Assembly (NCBI GenBank): GCA_015068425.1 | Contig: SVKK01000015.1 | Location: forward strand, 1 to 48,459 | From: Oscillospiraceae bacterium | Lineage (GTDB): Bacteria > Bacillota > Clostridia > Oscillospirales > Oscillospiraceae | Length of the DNA stretch: 48,459 nt | Direction of reading: 5' to 3' | Shown here: positions 40,578-48,459 of the stretch, piece by piece | Layout: every line of letters begins with the position of its first letter | How positions within the stretch are numbered: the first letter of the stretch is position 1 | Made by a program: the position numbers and the translations under genes | The notes under the pieces: generated by a model | What the model saw: the letters and a program-made list of their open reading frames with translations, nothing else | What the model was told of the DNA's origin: nothing | Database searches by the model: none

Positions 40578-43500
40578 ATTCTTCGCTTTTCTCTGTGGCC
40601 TTCCAATCGGCAACAAACTCTCTTGCCGTTTCGATAATGCGTTTGCTGCTTTGGAGCTTCAGGCTCAGACAAGGCTTTGCCCCCGCCTCAACCTTCACGC
40701 GGCCTTTATACTTGCTTTGGGCATAAAGCTCGGAAACTCTTCCCATATCAAACTCCGTAAGTACGAAGCGGATAAAGCCGCCTTTCTGGCTTATATCCGC
40801 AATGCCCGCCTTCGTGGCCTCGCCACGGAGGAGGGCGACATGGATAAGACTGTTGACGGAGGAGGGAGGATCGCCGAAACGGTCAATAAGCTCGTCGGTG
40901 AGGTCGTCCGCCTCCTCTTCCGTGCGGATAAGGGCAATGCGGCGGTAAAGATCCATTCTTATCTCCGCCGAGGAGACATAGCGCTCCGGGATGTTGGCGC
41001 TTACGGCAAGATCCGCGGCGCACTCCGCCCGCTTTTCCTTCTTGATGCCCCGCTCTTCCAAAACGGCTTCCTCAAGAAGCTGCAGATACATATCGTAACC
41101 AACATCCGTCATATGTCCCGACTGTTCCGCGCCCAGAAGATTGCCCGCACCGCGGATTTCAAGGTCGCGCATGGCTATGCGGAAGCCGCTGTTGAACTCG
41201 GCAAACTCCCTTATTGCGCTCAGGCGCTTTTCCGCCACCTCGCTGAGCACCTTGTCCTTGCGATAGGTAAGGTAAGCGCTGGCGCGGCGGGAGGAGCGTC
41301 CCACACGGCCTCTTATCTGGTGGAGCTGGGCAAGACCCATCTTGTCCGCGTCCTCGATAATAAGGGTATTCACGTTTGGGATATCGATACCCGTCTCAAT
41401 AATGGTGGTGCATACCAGCACCTGAGTCTCTCCGTTGGTCATGCCCTCCATGGCCAGAGTTATAGACTCCTGATCCATTTTTCCGTGAGCCACATCCACG
41501 CTCACATCGGGCAGAAGCTTCATAATGCGGCTTGCGGTGCGCTCTATGCTCTCCACTCTGTTGTGGAGATAGAAAACCTGCCCGCCGCGCTGAATTTCCC
41601 TGCGGATGGCGTCTGCCACAACGCCCCAATCGTGCTCCATAACATAGGTCTGGACAGGCAGTCGGTCCTGAGGGGGCTCTTCAAGGGTGGACATATCCCG
41701 GATGCCGCTCATCGCCATATTCAGCGTGCGGGGGATTGGGGTGGCGGAGAGGGTGAGAACGTCCACATTGCGGCTCATTTCCTTCAGGCGCTCCTTGTGG
41801 CTTACGCCGAAGCGCTGCTCCTCGTCTATAACCAAAAGACCCAGATCCTTGAAAGAGACATCCTTCTGCAAAAGGGCGTGGGTGCCGATGACAATATCCA
41901 CGCTGCCGTCGGCGAGACCTCGCTTTGTGGCCTTCAGCTCCTTGGCAGTGCGGAAGCGGCTGAGCACCTCAATCTTGATGGGGTAGCCAAAAAAGCGCTG
42001 CATGGCGGTCTGATAATGCTGCTGAGCCAGCACGGTGGTGGGCACCAAAATTGCGGCCTGCTTGCCGTCAAGGACGCACTTCATAACGGCGCGGAGGGCA
42101 ACCTCCGTTTTTCCGTAACCAACGTCGCCGCAAAGGAGACGATCCATAGGTGTGGACGACTCCATATCCTTTTTAATATCCGCTATGCAGCGGAGCTGGT
42201 CATCGGTTTCCTGATAGCCGAAGGCGTCCTCAAACTCCTCCTGCCAGGGAGAGTCCGGGGCGAAGGCATGGCCGGGAAGACGCAGTCTTTCGGCATAAAG
42301 GCGTATAAGCTCCGCCGCCATCTCCTTGGCGGCTGCCTTGGCCCGAGTTTTGACCCTTGTCCACTCTGCGCCGCCCATTTTGGAGAGCTTTACCACCTTG
42401 TCCTCGCCGCCGCCTATATACTTGCTCACAAGGTCAAGCTGCGTGGCGGGGACATAAAGACTGTCGCTGCCGGCGTAGGCAATTTTCACATAGTCTTTTT
42501 CGATGCCGTCCAGCTTCATTTTCACAATGCCGCTGAAGCGGCCTATGCCGTGGTATTCGTGGACAACAAGGTCACCCACGCTCAAATCCGCGTAGGAATC
42601 CAGCTTGCGGCGATTAGAGTCTCCGCTGCGCTTTTTGCGCCGGTTTCTCCGAAGTCCCGACTGCATAAGCTGGGTATCGCTGAGCACTGCCAAAGCGGAG
42701 TTTGGGTACTCAAAGCCTCCCGAAAGAGCGCCCACGCAAATGGTGCATTCGGCGCTGTGTATGGGTGCGGATATGTTCGGTATTATACGGGATGTAATAT
42801 TTCTCTCTTCAAAGAAACTGCGGAGAGATGAGGCGCGGCGCTCATCCGATGCCAGAAGCAAAACGGAAAATCCTCGCCCCAGATAGTGGCGAACATCGTC
42901 GCAGGCGGTTTCGAAGCTGCCTCCATAAGAGGGCAGCTGCTTGGCAAGAACATTCACGATTGCCCGCGGTTCGGGAGAAATTCGGCTTGTGGTGAAGTTT
43001 TCGCCCATGACTATGGGGTAATCCTGCAGTTTTTCTGCGCATTCGCTCCAGCTGCGCCGGAAATCCGCCGCCGCGCCCATAAGGCTTCCGCTTTGGAGCA
43101 AAGCCTCCATATCCGCGGCAAAAAGCTTCAGTGCGTCCTCGCTCAGCTGAGCACAGCGGGAGGGCTGGTCAATAAAAACAAGGGCATCCTCGGGAATATA
43201 GTCGATGGCGGATGAATACTGCGGGTATATTATTCCCATGTACCTGTCGGCGGCGGCAAGGCTGCAGCGCTGGCGAAGGCGCTCCGCGTCGGCGCGGAGA
43301 TTTTGCGCCAAAAGCTGGTGCTCGCTTCGCTTTCCTCTGGCGGCCTTTAGAGCCAGCTCTCCGAGACGGTCCGCAAGGGCGTTGCTGCCGCCTTCGAAAA
43401 GGGAGGGGAGAGTTTCCGCGGAGGGGAGAATGAGGCAGGAGTCTATATTTTCAATTCTGCGCTGGCTCACAGGGTCAAAAAGACCCATGGAATCTATGCT

Positions 43501-44082
43501 GTCGCCCCAAAATTCCATACGGACAGGGTTTAAGTAGGCAGGGGAATAAAAGTCCAGAATACCGCCGCGGCGGGAATACTGGCCGGGAGCTTCAACCTGC
43601 ACACGGTGGACGTAGCCGCAGTGGATAAGGGTATTTTCCACCTCCTCCATGGATATATCCTCCCCGTCGCTGATGCGGCGGGAGGCGGCAAGAAGCTTAT
43701 CCCGGGGTATTGAGCGCTGGGCAAGGGCGGCAACGGAGCAGACGCAGATGCCAACGCCTCCCGCGGCAAGGCTGGAGAGGGCGGCAAGGCGCTTTTGCTC
43801 CTCCCCGCGGCTGACGGAGTCGGCGGCATAGAGGTTGATCTCTCTGGAGGGCAGCAGAAGGCTGCCCTCGTTTAAGAGGGACTCAAGGTCACGAGCCATA
43901 ATCTCGGCGCTCTGGTCATCAGGGCAAACAACAAAAAGGGGGAATTCCATCTCCCGGCGCAGCGCCGCCGCCATATGGGCGCGGGATGCGCTGCCCAGAC
44001 CGCTCAGCAGCACGGGACTGCTCCCCGCGTCCAAAGCGCGGAAAAGAGCGTCGGTTTCACTTGTCCAGAATTTGTTAGACAT
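40576..44082 (-). CDS. mfd: Transcription-repair coupling factor Mfd
   Basis: 1168 aa from ATG 44082, which has GGAG about 9 nt upstream; longer in-frame extension to 44151 lies in repeat DNA. UvrB-like N-terminal domains, the RNA-polymerase-interacting domain (DLVVHEYHGIGRFSGI), then a RecG-like SF2 translocase: Walker A GDVGYGKTEVA, DEEQRFGV (DExQ box), SATPIPRT, and the TRG region, ending with a D7 domain. Removes RNA polymerase stalled at lesions and recruits UvrA. The leftward orientation switches here relative to the upstream block. Confidence 0.97.
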   Translation of the reverse strand: MSNKFWTSETDALFRALDAGSSPVLLSGLGSASRAHMAAALRREMEFPLFVVCPDDQSAEIMARDLESLLNEGSLLLPSREINLYAADSVSRGEEQKRLAALSSLAAGGVGICVCSVAALAQRSIPRDKLLAASRRISDGEDISMEEVENTLIHCGYVHRVQVEAPGQYSRRGGILDFYSPAYLNPVRMEFWGDSIDSMGLFDPVSQRRIENIDSCLILPSAETLPSLFEGGSNALADRLGELALKAARGKRSEHQLLAQNLRADAERLRQRCSLAAADRYMGIIYPQYSSAIDYIPEDALVFIDQPSRCAQLSEDALKLFAADMEALLQSGSLMGAAADFRRSWSECAEKLQDYPIVMGENFTTSRISPEPRAIVNVLAKQLPSYGGSFETACDDVRHYLGRGFSVLLLASDERRASSLRSFFEERNITSRIIPNISAPIHSAECTICVGALSGGFEYPNSALAVLSDTQLMQSGLRRNRRKKRSGDSNRRKLDSYADLSVGDLVVHEYHGIGRFSGIVKMKLDGIEKDYVKIAYAGSDSLYVPATQLDLVSKYIGGGEDKVVKLSKMGGAEWTRVKTRAKAAAKEMAAELIRLYAERLRLPGHAFAPDSPWQEEFEDAFGYQETDDQLRCIADIKKDMESSTPMDRLLCGDVGYGKTEVALRAVMKCVLDGKQAAILVPTTVLAQQHYQTAMQRFFGYPIKIEVLSRFRTAKELKATKRGLADGSVDIVIGTHALLQKDVSFKDLGLLVIDEEQRFGVSHKERLKEMSRNVDVLTLSATPIPRTLNMAMSGIRDMSTLEEPPQDRLPVQTYVMEHDWGVVADAIRREIQRGGQVFYLHNRVESIERTASRIMKLLPDVSVDVAHGKMDQESITLAMEGMTNGETQVLVCTTIIETGIDIPNVNTLIIEDADKMGLAQLHQIRGRVGRSSRRASAYLTYRKDKVLSEVAEKRLSAIREFAEFNSGFRIAMRDLEIRGAGNLLGAEQSGHMTDVGYDMYLQLLEEAVLEERGIKKEKRAECAADLAVSANIPERYVSSAEIRMDLYRRIALIRTEEEADDLTDELIDRFGDPPSSVNSLIHVALLRGEATKAGIADISQKGGFIRFVLTEFDMGRVSELYAQSKYKGRVKVEAGAKPCLSLKLQSSKRIIETAREFVADWKATEKSEE

Positions 44083-44108
44083 ATAAATTCTCCATATTAT
44101 ATGAGATA

Positions 44109-44205
44109 ATCCGGGCGGACACATCGGTCCGCCCCTACAGCCTTCCCCCAAGGGAAGCCTTTACACGCCGCACCTGTTGTAGGGGCGGGCAATGCCCGCC
44201 CGCAT
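44109..44205. repeat. GTAG palindromes upstream of mfd
   Basis: GGGCGGACacatcGGTCCGCCCCTAC (44113-44138), a GCCTTCCCccaaGGGAAGCC hairpin (about 44140-44160) and GTAGGGGCGGGCaatGCCCGCCCGC (44179-44203). They leave only about 25 bp between repeats and the mfd SD, so the mfd promoter is not clear (TATAAT at 44094-44099 on the minus strand is the only candidate -10). Confidence 0.65.
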
Positions 44206-44246
44206 ATACCGCACCTTCCGTAGGGCGCGACCGCCGGGCGCACCGC

Positions 44247-44357
44247 AAAAGCCTCCCCTGACAGGGGAGGTGGCTGCCCGCAGGGCAGACGGAGAGGTTA
44301 TTTGGTTTCGAAACCTCTCAGTCAGCTTCGCTGACAGCTCTCCTTTCAGGAGAGCCT
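44247..44357. repeat. Paired two-hairpin units (reversed)
   Basis: AAAGCCTCCCCTgacAGGGGAGG, TGGCTGCCCgcaGGGCAGa, GGAGAGGTT, centre, AACCTCTC, GTCAGCttcGCTGAC, AGCTCTCCTttcAGGAGAGCCT. It is the reverse of 37580-37690. From 44358 to 44480 there is no gene and no further clear repeat. Confidence 0.7.
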
Positions 44358-44480
44358 CTGGAACGGGTTTTAGCCAAGGCGGGAGGAGCACACCCCCTGT
44401 CTTGGCGGAATTATTTTATCACCATTCCCTGTCGAAAGCAAGGGCAGCGGCAAGTATATACTATACTATATTATAATATG

Positions 44481-44505
44481 TATAGGGAGCGCGCTGCTCC
44501 CTATA
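44481..44505. terminator. Hairpin at the end of gerAB
   Basis: TATAGGGAGC-gcgct-GCTCCCTATA, a perfect 10-bp stem overlapping the gerAB stop codon. The T run lies on the plus-strand side; on the gene's own strand the following sequence is AT-rich but not T-rich, so termination of the ger operon here is only possible. Confidence 0.4.
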
Positions 44506-45571
44506 TTTTTTTTCGTATGCGCCCCAGCAAAAACACGAGGGGCAGCAGACCGAATATTATCAAAGCGTTGCCGAAAGGCACAATTTTTTCGGAGAAAAGC
44601 CCAACACCCAGCATATCCGAGGGCAGCGCCAGCCCCACCGCCGCGGCAAGAGCGGCGGCAGCAAGGGCGCAAAGGGATGAGCTCAAATTCAGGCAGCGGC
44701 TGAAGTTTCGGGAAGCGAGCCAAAGGAGCAGGGAAAAATGCACCGCGTCGGCAAACATCCAAAGTGCAAGCGCCAAAGCCTCCATTCTTGCGAAGGAATT
44801 GAAAACGTTGATATCCCGCACAAGCATAAAAAAAGGATAGTTGAGCTTCACCGTAAGCTCCGCGCCGAAAATTCCCAGACAGCTAAGGCAGAGCAGCTCC
44901 GTTATGGCAAGAAGCACCAGCGCCCAAAATGCGTAGCGGAGACTTTTGAAGGCTTCGCCGCAATGATTTTCCGCAAAGCCAAGATAGCAGACCACAGAAA
45001 GGGTGTTGAGCACCGTGAAGCTGCTTTTCAGCACAGGAACAGTGTCGGACTCTTTGAAGGAGAACAGCCCGCGAAAATCGCCGTCAGCAATGGCAAAGAC
45101 AAAAACAAGGGCGAGAGCGAAAAGAAGCAAAGGACGAAAAAGCACAGCCATACGGGCAATGGAGGGAAATTTGCCAATGGCAATTGGCAGGCAGACCGCG
45201 GCGCTGAAGATGACGAATATCCACGCGCCCGCAGAGGGATATACGGTGGAGGTGAAGCGGTATGCTGCCGAACGGAGGACGAAGCCGCCATAAAAGCACA
45301 GCCAAAGGCTAACTATAAAAATGCCGGCCCGACCGACGGCTCTTCCCAGACTCAGCTCAAAAACCTCCGCAAGGCCTCGGCCTTCACGAAGCAGGGCTTT
45401 CATAAAGAATATCATCAGTAAAACCGGGATTGCGGCGAGGGGTGCCGCCAGCCAGGCGGCTGAGCCGGACACCGCCACAAGTCCGGAGGGAAAGCGCCTT
45501 GCCACGGGACTCAAAAGGGCGACAAAGGCCAGAGCAAGCATCTGTCGGCGGTTAACGGAGCCGTTTTCCAT
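44501..45571 (-). CDS. Spore germination permease GerAB-type
   Basis: 356 aa, about ten hydrophobic helices across the whole length, matching the GerAB/APC-type amino acid permease-like subunit of germinant receptors. It sits in the spore inner membrane and binds the germinant. The ATG directly follows the gerAC stop codon (TAAATG), showing translational coupling. Last gene of the gerAA-gerAC-gerAB operon. Confidence 0.9.
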   Translation of the reverse strand: MENGSVNRRQMLALAFVALLSPVARRFPSGLVAVSGSAAWLAAPLAAIPVLLMIFFMKALLREGRGLAEVFELSLGRAVGRAGIFIVSLWLCFYGGFVLRSAAYRFTSTVYPSAGAWIFVIFSAAVCLPIAIGKFPSIARMAVLFRPLLLFALALVFVFAIADGDFRGLFSFKESDTVPVLKSSFTVLNTLSVVCYLGFAENHCGEAFKSLRYAFWALVLLAITELLCLSCLGIFGAELTVKLNYPFFMLVRDINVFNSFARMEALALALWMFADAVHFSLLLWLASRNFSRCLNLSSSLCALAAAALAAAVGLALPSDMLGVGLFSEKIVPFGNALIIFGLLPLVFLLGRIRKKI

Positions 45572-46741
45572 TTATTCTCCCCCTCCTTCCGCGCTCATCT
45601 GGTCGCCAAGCTCCCTTGTGTAGCTTATTTTTGTCTCGCACTCAACGGAAAATTCAAGGTTTTTCAGCCAGGAGTCCGGAAGTGCGGCAGCGTTTTCTCC
45701 ATTGGACCGCCTCAGCTGCGCCTTAATGCCCAGAAAATCCGCATCCAACTCCCGACTGAGAGAAAGCAGAGAGCTTATTTTTTTCTCCATATCCCGGGAC
45801 AGGGCGTCCTCCATTTGGGAGAGAAAGGCGCTGTCGGTGACGTGTTTGATGTCCGTGTCAGGCTCGGCAAGGTTGGCCTGCAGCTTTGCTTTTATCACAA
45901 TGCCTTCCAAAGAGCCGTCTGCAGCCCAGCGAGGCTTTATATCCGCCTTGCCTTTTTCGTATTCAAGGCTCAGCCGCCCGCCCTCGCTGTCTGAGAGAGT
46001 TATTCCCGCGCTGCCCATATTGCCCATAATAAGATTGGCAGCCTGACTTATCTCCGAGGGCACAAAGCCAACAAGCTCTCCGCCTTTCAGTATGCCGTAG
46101 CCCTCGGCCACAGGATTGACCCCGGCTTCCAACAGAAAAACGCTATCCTCCGTGGTGTAAGGACGCAGGGCGCAAACAAGGGCGGCGCCATGGTCGGATA
46201 GGCTGCGCAGGGTCTCGCGGGCAGTGAAAACGTGACTGCCGCCCTGAGTGCGGGTGTCCCGAAGAATGCTTGAGAGGGTCTTGCTCACCTCATAGCTGTC
46301 CTCCCCGGGGCCGCATATCAGCTCCTTGGCGCTGCCGCCCTTTACTACAAAGAGATAAATGCCAAGACGCAGCTGATTGTCTCTTGCGATATAGTCGAAA
46401 ATATTATCCGTACCGGCAGCGGCGTAATCTTCCCCCAAAAGCACATATTCTGCGTGGGAATAATAGAGCTGGCGGTCGGCGGAAAAATCCTGCAAAGAGC
46501 TCAAAGCCCGGGTGATGCTCTCGGCGCTGCGGCTTATGATGCCGCCGGAATTATCCGAGGAGAGCTTCTGGCAGCTGACGGAGAGGGTGACGCCATCGTC
46601 CTCCGCGGTGTCTGCTCCCAGCGCCTGCACCAGAAGCAGATGCTCTGTTGCCCTGTAGTTGGAGTATATGCTGCCACCGCCGCCGCAGCCGCTTAAAAGC
46701 AGGCAGGAGGCGGCGATAAGCAGGCTCAGGTATTTTTTCAT
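45572..46741 (-). CDS. Ger(x)C family germination lipoprotein
   Basis: 389 aa. Lipoprotein signal peptide with lipobox LSGC, lipidated C19, then the GerAC fold (three-domain germinant receptor C subunit). Anchored to the outer face of the spore inner membrane. It starts 46 bp after gerAA. The order AA-AC-AB differs from the AA-AB-AC order of Bacillus gerA but is seen in Clostridia. Confidence 0.93.
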   Translation of the reverse strand: MKKYLSLLIAASCLLLSGCGGGGSIYSNYRATEHLLLVQALGADTAEDDGVTLSVSCQKLSSDNSGGIISRSAESITRALSSLQDFSADRQLYYSHAEYVLLGEDYAAAGTDNIFDYIARDNQLRLGIYLFVVKGGSAKELICGPGEDSYEVSKTLSSILRDTRTQGGSHVFTARETLRSLSDHGAALVCALRPYTTEDSVFLLEAGVNPVAEGYGILKGGELVGFVPSEISQAANLIMGNMGSAGITLSDSEGGRLSLEYEKGKADIKPRWAADGSLEGIVIKAKLQANLAEPDTDIKHVTDSAFLSQMEDALSRDMEKKISSLLSLSRELDADFLGIKAQLRRSNGENAAALPDSWLKNLEFSVECETKISYTRELGDQMSAEGGGE

Positions 46742-46787
46742 AAATCACCTATACATATTATATATAGTATATGACCCTTGGATCTTT

Positions 46788-48335
46788 TTACTTCTGGTTC
46801 CATCTGTCCTTGCCTGCCAGATCTCCGTCCCGGCGCTTGCTGAGCCAGAGGGGTGGGCGCAAAATCGCAGCGATACTTTTGAGGAAATAGCCTTCACTCA
46901 GGGGCGCGGTGTAGGCAAGGCCGAAGCTCTCGATGCTGCAAAGATGCCAGATGAGCAGCACGATACCCAGCATAAAACCGTAAAGCCCCAGACCCACGGA
47001 CAACAGCACCATCACAAGGCGCAATATGCGTACAGCTCCACCCAGATCCTGAGAAGGCAGGGTGAAGGAGCAAATTCCTGCGGTGGCAACCACTATGACG
47101 GTGACGGGGCTGACCACGCGGGCTTCCACCGCCGCCTGACCAACAATGAGCGCGCCGATGATGCTCACCGTGTCGCCCACGGGATTTGGAAGGCGCAAAC
47201 CCGCCTCCTGCAAAAGCTCAAAGGCGAGGAGCATGCCTATAAGCTCCATAGCTGCTGAAAAGGGCACCTGCTGCCGGGCTTCGATTATGCTCAGAAGCAG
47301 ATGGGAGGGTATCATCTCCTGATGATACATATTCATAGCGGCGAAAAGAGCGGGAAGAGTGATGGTGATGACAAGGCTGAGCCAGCGAATAAGGCAGAGA
47401 AAGCTTGCCACAAGGAAATGTCCCGCCTTATCATCGCCTACCTTGAGAAAGCTTGGCAGCGTTGCGGGAAGCAGAAAGCCTATTGGAAGCCCGTCCACAA
47501 TAATTCCAATTCGCCCGGCCAGAAGCTCCATAGCGAACTTATCCGGGCGCTCGGTGTGTATGAGCTGGGGAAAGGGGGAGGAGGGATTATCCACGATGTA
47601 CTGCTCCAGATTACCGGCGGAGATGAGCCCGTCGATATCTATGGAGTCCAGCCGTCTGACTGCCTCCTGAATTTTGCTCTTCTCCGCCACGTCCTGCACA
47701 TACATCAAAGCCACCGCGGTGCCGCTTTTGCGGCCGACGCTTCGGGAAATAAGCTTCAGAGAATTTGTCCGCAGATGGCGGCGGACAAGGCTTGTGTTAA
47801 TGCGCATTGTCTCCACAAAAGCTCCCTTTGCGCCCTTTACTGTTTTTTCAACCGTGGGCTCAGAAATGGCCCGGGACTGGAGGGAGCGGATGTCGAAGGA
47901 AGCGGCCTGACCCAGAGAGTCAAAAACCAGCACAACAAAGCCCATAAGAATATCGTCTACCACATCTGCCATATTGCTGCGGCGTCGGGCGGTGAGAGAA
48001 TAAATCTGCCCCTGCATAATCTTGTCCAGCATCTCATTTTCACTTTTGCAGAGGGAAAGAGAGCTGTTCATGGTGAAGGGGCGGACGAAATCCTCGCTGA
48101 CGGCAATACTGTTTACAAGACCGTCTATCCAGACAGCGAAGGCGACGGGACTATTTTTGCCCCGGGGGAGCAAGGCTCTTGTTTCAAAATCTCCGCAATC
48201 GGAAAAAATATTTTTTAAATTTTTTTCTGAAATTTTCAAGCTTTCTATGCGAATTTTATTAATATCCTTATTCGATTTTCTTCGTTTAAATATACTAAAT
48301 CCAGACATATTGGTATTTTTCCCATTAAAACTCAC
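46788..48335 (-). CDS. Germinant receptor GerAA-type subunit
   Basis: 515 aa from GTG 48335; ATG 48308 (codon 10) is an alternative, and neither has a strong SD, so the start is unsure. A soluble N-terminal half (including FVRPFTMNSSL and the GerA motif region with PFPQLIHTERPD) is followed by about five membrane helices (from about residue 290). Forms an oligomeric ion channel in the spore inner membrane that releases cations on germinant binding. Expected to be a forespore (sigma G) gene; no clear sigma-G promoter was identified. Confidence 0.93.
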   Translation of the reverse strand: MSFNGKNTNMSGFSIFKRRKSNKDINKIRIESLKISEKNLKNIFSDCGDFETRALLPRGKNSPVAFAVWIDGLVNSIAVSEDFVRPFTMNSSLSLCKSENEMLDKIMQGQIYSLTARRRSNMADVVDDILMGFVVLVFDSLGQAASFDIRSLQSRAISEPTVEKTVKGAKGAFVETMRINTSLVRRHLRTNSLKLISRSVGRKSGTAVALMYVQDVAEKSKIQEAVRRLDSIDIDGLISAGNLEQYIVDNPSSPFPQLIHTERPDKFAMELLAGRIGIIVDGLPIGFLLPATLPSFLKVGDDKAGHFLVASFLCLIRWLSLVITITLPALFAAMNMYHQEMIPSHLLLSIIEARQQVPFSAAMELIGMLLAFELLQEAGLRLPNPVGDTVSIIGALIVGQAAVEARVVSPVTVIVVATAGICSFTLPSQDLGGAVRILRLVMVLLSVGLGLYGFMLGIVLLIWHLCSIESFGLAYTAPLSEGYFLKSIAAILRPPLWLSKRRDGDLAGKDRWNQK

Positions 48336-48393
48336 AATATGTAGTAGCAGAATAAAAACTTGAAAAAAACTTTAAAATTTGCGAAAAAAAGTG

Positions 48394-48422
48394 TTGACAA
48401 AGGGGATGCGGTGTGTTATTCT
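48394..48422 (+). promoter_or_regulatory. Strong rightward promoter, probably for a stable RNA operon
   Basis: TTGACA (48394-48399), 17-bp spacer, TATTCT (48417-48422). Upstream, A-tracts (about 48354-48390) look like an UP element, and downstream comes the GC-rich hairpin CGCTgaggCGGCAGCG at about 48435-48453. No protein start follows before the window end. This layout is typical of rRNA or tRNA operon promoters in Clostridia; the product lies beyond the window, so this is inference. Confidence 0.65.
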
Positions 48423-48459
48423 AACAAAGCTGACGCCGCTGAGGCGGCAGCGGGAGCCC

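Noticed and set aside
44083-44151. N-terminal extension of Mfd by 23 residues
   Set aside because: The extension is encoded by REP-like repeat DNA, and a good SD precedes the internal ATG at 44082.

Overview
The window looks like chromosome from an anaerobic, endospore-forming member of the Bacillota (class Clostridia, probably Oscillospirales-like). The evidence is a GPR spore protease, a gerA-type germinant receptor operon, a catalytic [FeFe]-hydrogenase module, ParAB with parS sites of the Bacillota consensus, and a dnaA-dnaN-yaaA-recF-remB-gyrB-gyrA core. The assignment rests on gene content only; no rRNA gene lies in the window.

Layout. 0-7.2 kb is a metabolic/regulatory island. A cyclase-family hydrolase is read leftward from a promoter with a 19-bp spacer holding a perfect dyad, divergent from a MerR-type regulator. 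A very long leftward gene then fuses a molybdopterin oxidoreductase to a complete [FeFe]-hydrogenase, divergent from a LysR regulator. 7.2-10 kb holds rpsT, gpr and prmA. 10-20.3 kb is a rightward run: three parS sites (one beyond prmA), parA, parB, serS, mscL, recJ, rel, dtd, a glyoxalase-II-like hydrolase and a small SRPBCC-like protein. 20.7-24.5 kb encodes a two-component system and an HtrA protease. 25.3-34.7 kb is the replication/gyrase block with a candidate oriC between dnaA and dnaN; a broken REP-associated transposase sits between gyrB and gyrA. 34.8-40.5 kb holds a DUF559 nuclease-like gene, rnhA, an ABC exporter, asnS and a membrane protein. 40.6-48.3 kb is leftward: mfd and the gerAA-gerAC-gerAB operon. 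The right edge carries a strong promoter pointing right, probably for a stable RNA operon beyond the window.

Most intergenic gaps above 150 bp are filled with dispersed structured repeats, in at least three families. (1) A ~230-bp composite element (five near-complete copies and one deleted copy) contains three hairpins whose arms change in a compensatory way between copies. (2) GTAG-footed palindromes resemble REP sequences. (3) Two-hairpin units of ~55 bp are often paired head to head. A ~75-bp fourth sequence is nested inside two of the composite copies. The RAYT relic in the gyrase operon carries two GTAG-type palindromes and suggests how at least the REP-like family was spread.

The strongest candidates for something undescribed are the one-polypeptide molybdopterin oxidoreductase-[FeFe] hydrogenase, a potential substrate-to-H2 enzyme, and the composite covarying repeat.
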